In this document: one piece after another, positions 62,931 through 64,000 of the stretch
How the letters are laid out: every line of letters starts with the position of its first letter
Numbering within the stretch: position 1 is the stretch's first letter
Origin: Ceriagrion tenellum
Lineage: Eukaryota > Arthropoda > Insecta > Odonata > Coenagrionidae
Direction of reading: 5' to 3'
Assembly: GCA_963169105.1 (NCBI GenBank)
Contig: OY720637.1
Coordinates: 61,030,964 to 61,094,963 of the forward strand
Length of the DNA: 64,000 nt
Translations under genes and position numbers: made by a program
The notes under the pieces: generated by a model
Told to the model about the DNA's origin: nothing
Database searches by the model: none
What the model saw: the letters and a program-made list of their open reading frames with translations, nothing else

Positions 62931-63302
62931 TCAAGTTATTTCTCTATTGTTACAGAGGCTCTGCTGTTTCATACGTTGTAACTAATTGATCAAGGCCGGG
63001 CCGGGTGTAATTACAATTATTCGGGACAATACCAACTGGCCAAAAAAATGGGAAAATAAGTTGACTAATAAAATGCAATGCATACCACTGAAGAAAATAA
63101 TGCCACTTCTGAATCACTTCTTAAAACTAGAACATACAAGGATCTGTCGGAAGTACAAAGCCAGAGTCACGTGCGATACAACTAAGTGTAAATAGTTCAC
63201 TTGATCATATGATTGGCAACTCAGAATTCTCTAAGAACATGATTATTTAAGGAATAATTTCATTTATTTGCATTTTCGTAAAACAAAAATGCAATTCATA
63301 AG
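62931..63302. other. No gene recognised
   Basis: The 69-codon frame at 62986-63195 has no motif. Confidence 0.35.
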
Positions 63303-63345
63303 CACCAGGGTTGAAATTCGCTATGAAAAAATCATTTGACTTTAT
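63303..63345 (-). mobile_element. SINE-1 3' fragment
   Basis: ACCAGGGTTGAAATTCGCTA then AAAATCATTTGACTT, minus orientation. Confidence 0.7.
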
Positions 63346-63499
63346 TTATATCATTTAATATCATTTGTTACATGCAATGCTTGGAAATTTGTCAATTTCG
63401 TCGTTTTAATAACGACAATGTTGGGTTTATCCACCGCGACAGTGGCTTTGTAAGCACGACTTCGTCTCATGTGCTACAATGTAGACTCGAGGCTTGAAC

Positions 63500-63720
63500 A
63501 TCTAGTTCGCATAAACCCCCTCGAAATTCGCCTTGAATGAAGATGGCTTGGTAGTGTAACTGGCTAACACACCTGACCGGCAATTGGGAGATCCGGGTTT
63601 GAATCCCGGTCAAGTCAAATGATTTTTTCATAGCGAATTTCAACCCTGGTGTATATGCACCCGTACGAGTGACTTCGTACCATATCATTTGTTACATGCA
63701 ATGTTTGGAAATTAGGCAAT
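63500..63720 (+). mobile_element. SINE-1, most complete copy
   Basis: Upstream TAGTTCGCATAAACCCCC (shared with 40198), head GATGGCTTGGTAGTGTAACT, B box GGGTTTGAATCCC, body TGATTTTTTCATAGCG and GAATTTCAACCCTGG. The long 3' part is GTATATGCACCCGTACGAG then ACTTCGTACC and TTTGTTACATGCAATG. About 220 bp. tRNA-derived, pol III type. Confidence 0.82.
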
Positions 63721-64000
63721 TCATAAGACTGAAGATTATATTCCACTTCCGAATCACTTCGTAGTACTAAAACATTCACAGATCTGTCGGAGGTGCAGTC
63801 TCTTTACGTTTGAAATGTATTGTTGACATTCAAGTATTACTACACATTAAATCTTTAATTTTGCATGATAAAGGATATTTAATGATTAAAATTATAAAAC
63901 AGCAAAAAAAATATCTTGATTGAGACACAAGTTCAACGAGTTACAACGCATGGAACAGCAAACACTTTTTAACAATGGAGAAATACCTTGAATCATAAAG
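63721..64000. other. No gene recognised
   Basis: AT-rich end of the window; nothing recognised. Confidence 0.4.

Overview
This is a repeat-dominated stretch of an animal nuclear genome, most likely an arthropod. The signs are a mariner with TA flanks, a Penelope-like element with a GIY-YIG endonuclease, several 5'-truncated non-LTR retrotransposons (LINEs), tRNA-derived SINEs, hAT-type MITEs, and no operons or bacterial-style coding density. I see no convincing multi-exon protein gene. The only clearly intact host-type gene is a tRNA-Gly(TCC) on the minus strand at 17420-17491. Almost every open frame with recognisable content belongs to a transposable element. Family labels below (LINE-H6 A-E, LINE-F, LINE-R, LINE-Y, LINE-G, MITE-Z, MITE-T, SINE-1 to -5, PLE) are local names given here.

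The most abundant family is LINE-H6: about twenty 3' ends in 64 kb. Each ends in a short hairpin (usually CCCTGC...GCAGGG) followed by a TAGATG hexamer tail. Better-preserved copies encode the reverse transcriptase C-terminus. A fragment at 18195-18754 ties the polymerase core (FADD) to this 3' end in one molecule. Other LINEs are LINE-F (3' hairpin CTACC...GGTAG), LINE-R (12-bp target-site duplications), LINE-Y (tail TTATTATTA) and LINE-G (tail TTCTA).

A second theme is Penelope-like material. One truncated copy with an endonuclease ORF lies at 51991-52931. Around it are eight or more short cassettes in which two copies of a hammerhead-ribozyme-like core sit in inverted orientation. Their helix III is palindromic and differs between families while staying palindromic.

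Layout: 0.5-3.4 kb holds LINE-H6, LINE-F and the first hammerhead cassette. 3.9-12.4 kb holds three MITE-Z copies, a LINE-Y copy and a hAT MITE nested in a TIR element. 12.9-16.1 kb holds LINE fragments, two foldback elements and a hammerhead cassette. 17.4-19.5 kb holds the tRNA, SINEs and a LINE fragment flanked by about 240-bp direct repeats. 21.2-28.4 kb holds LINE-H6, LINE-R with target-site duplication, LINE-Y and LINE-G. 29-35.5 kb holds SINEs, a minisatellite, a hAT element inside a SINE, LINE-R and MITE-T. 35.5-47.9 kb holds LINE-F, LINE-H6, inverted SINE pairs and hammerhead cassettes. 48-52.9 kb holds SINE-2 pairs, a mariner carrying a LINE insertion and the Penelope element. 53-64 kb holds MITE-T with a nested LINE-F, MITE-Z, hammerhead cassettes, nested LINE-H6 and inverted SINE-1 pairs.

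The pieces do not form a pathway; they record successive insertions, many nested, several with readable target-site duplications. Element ends are approximate unless a duplication fixes them.
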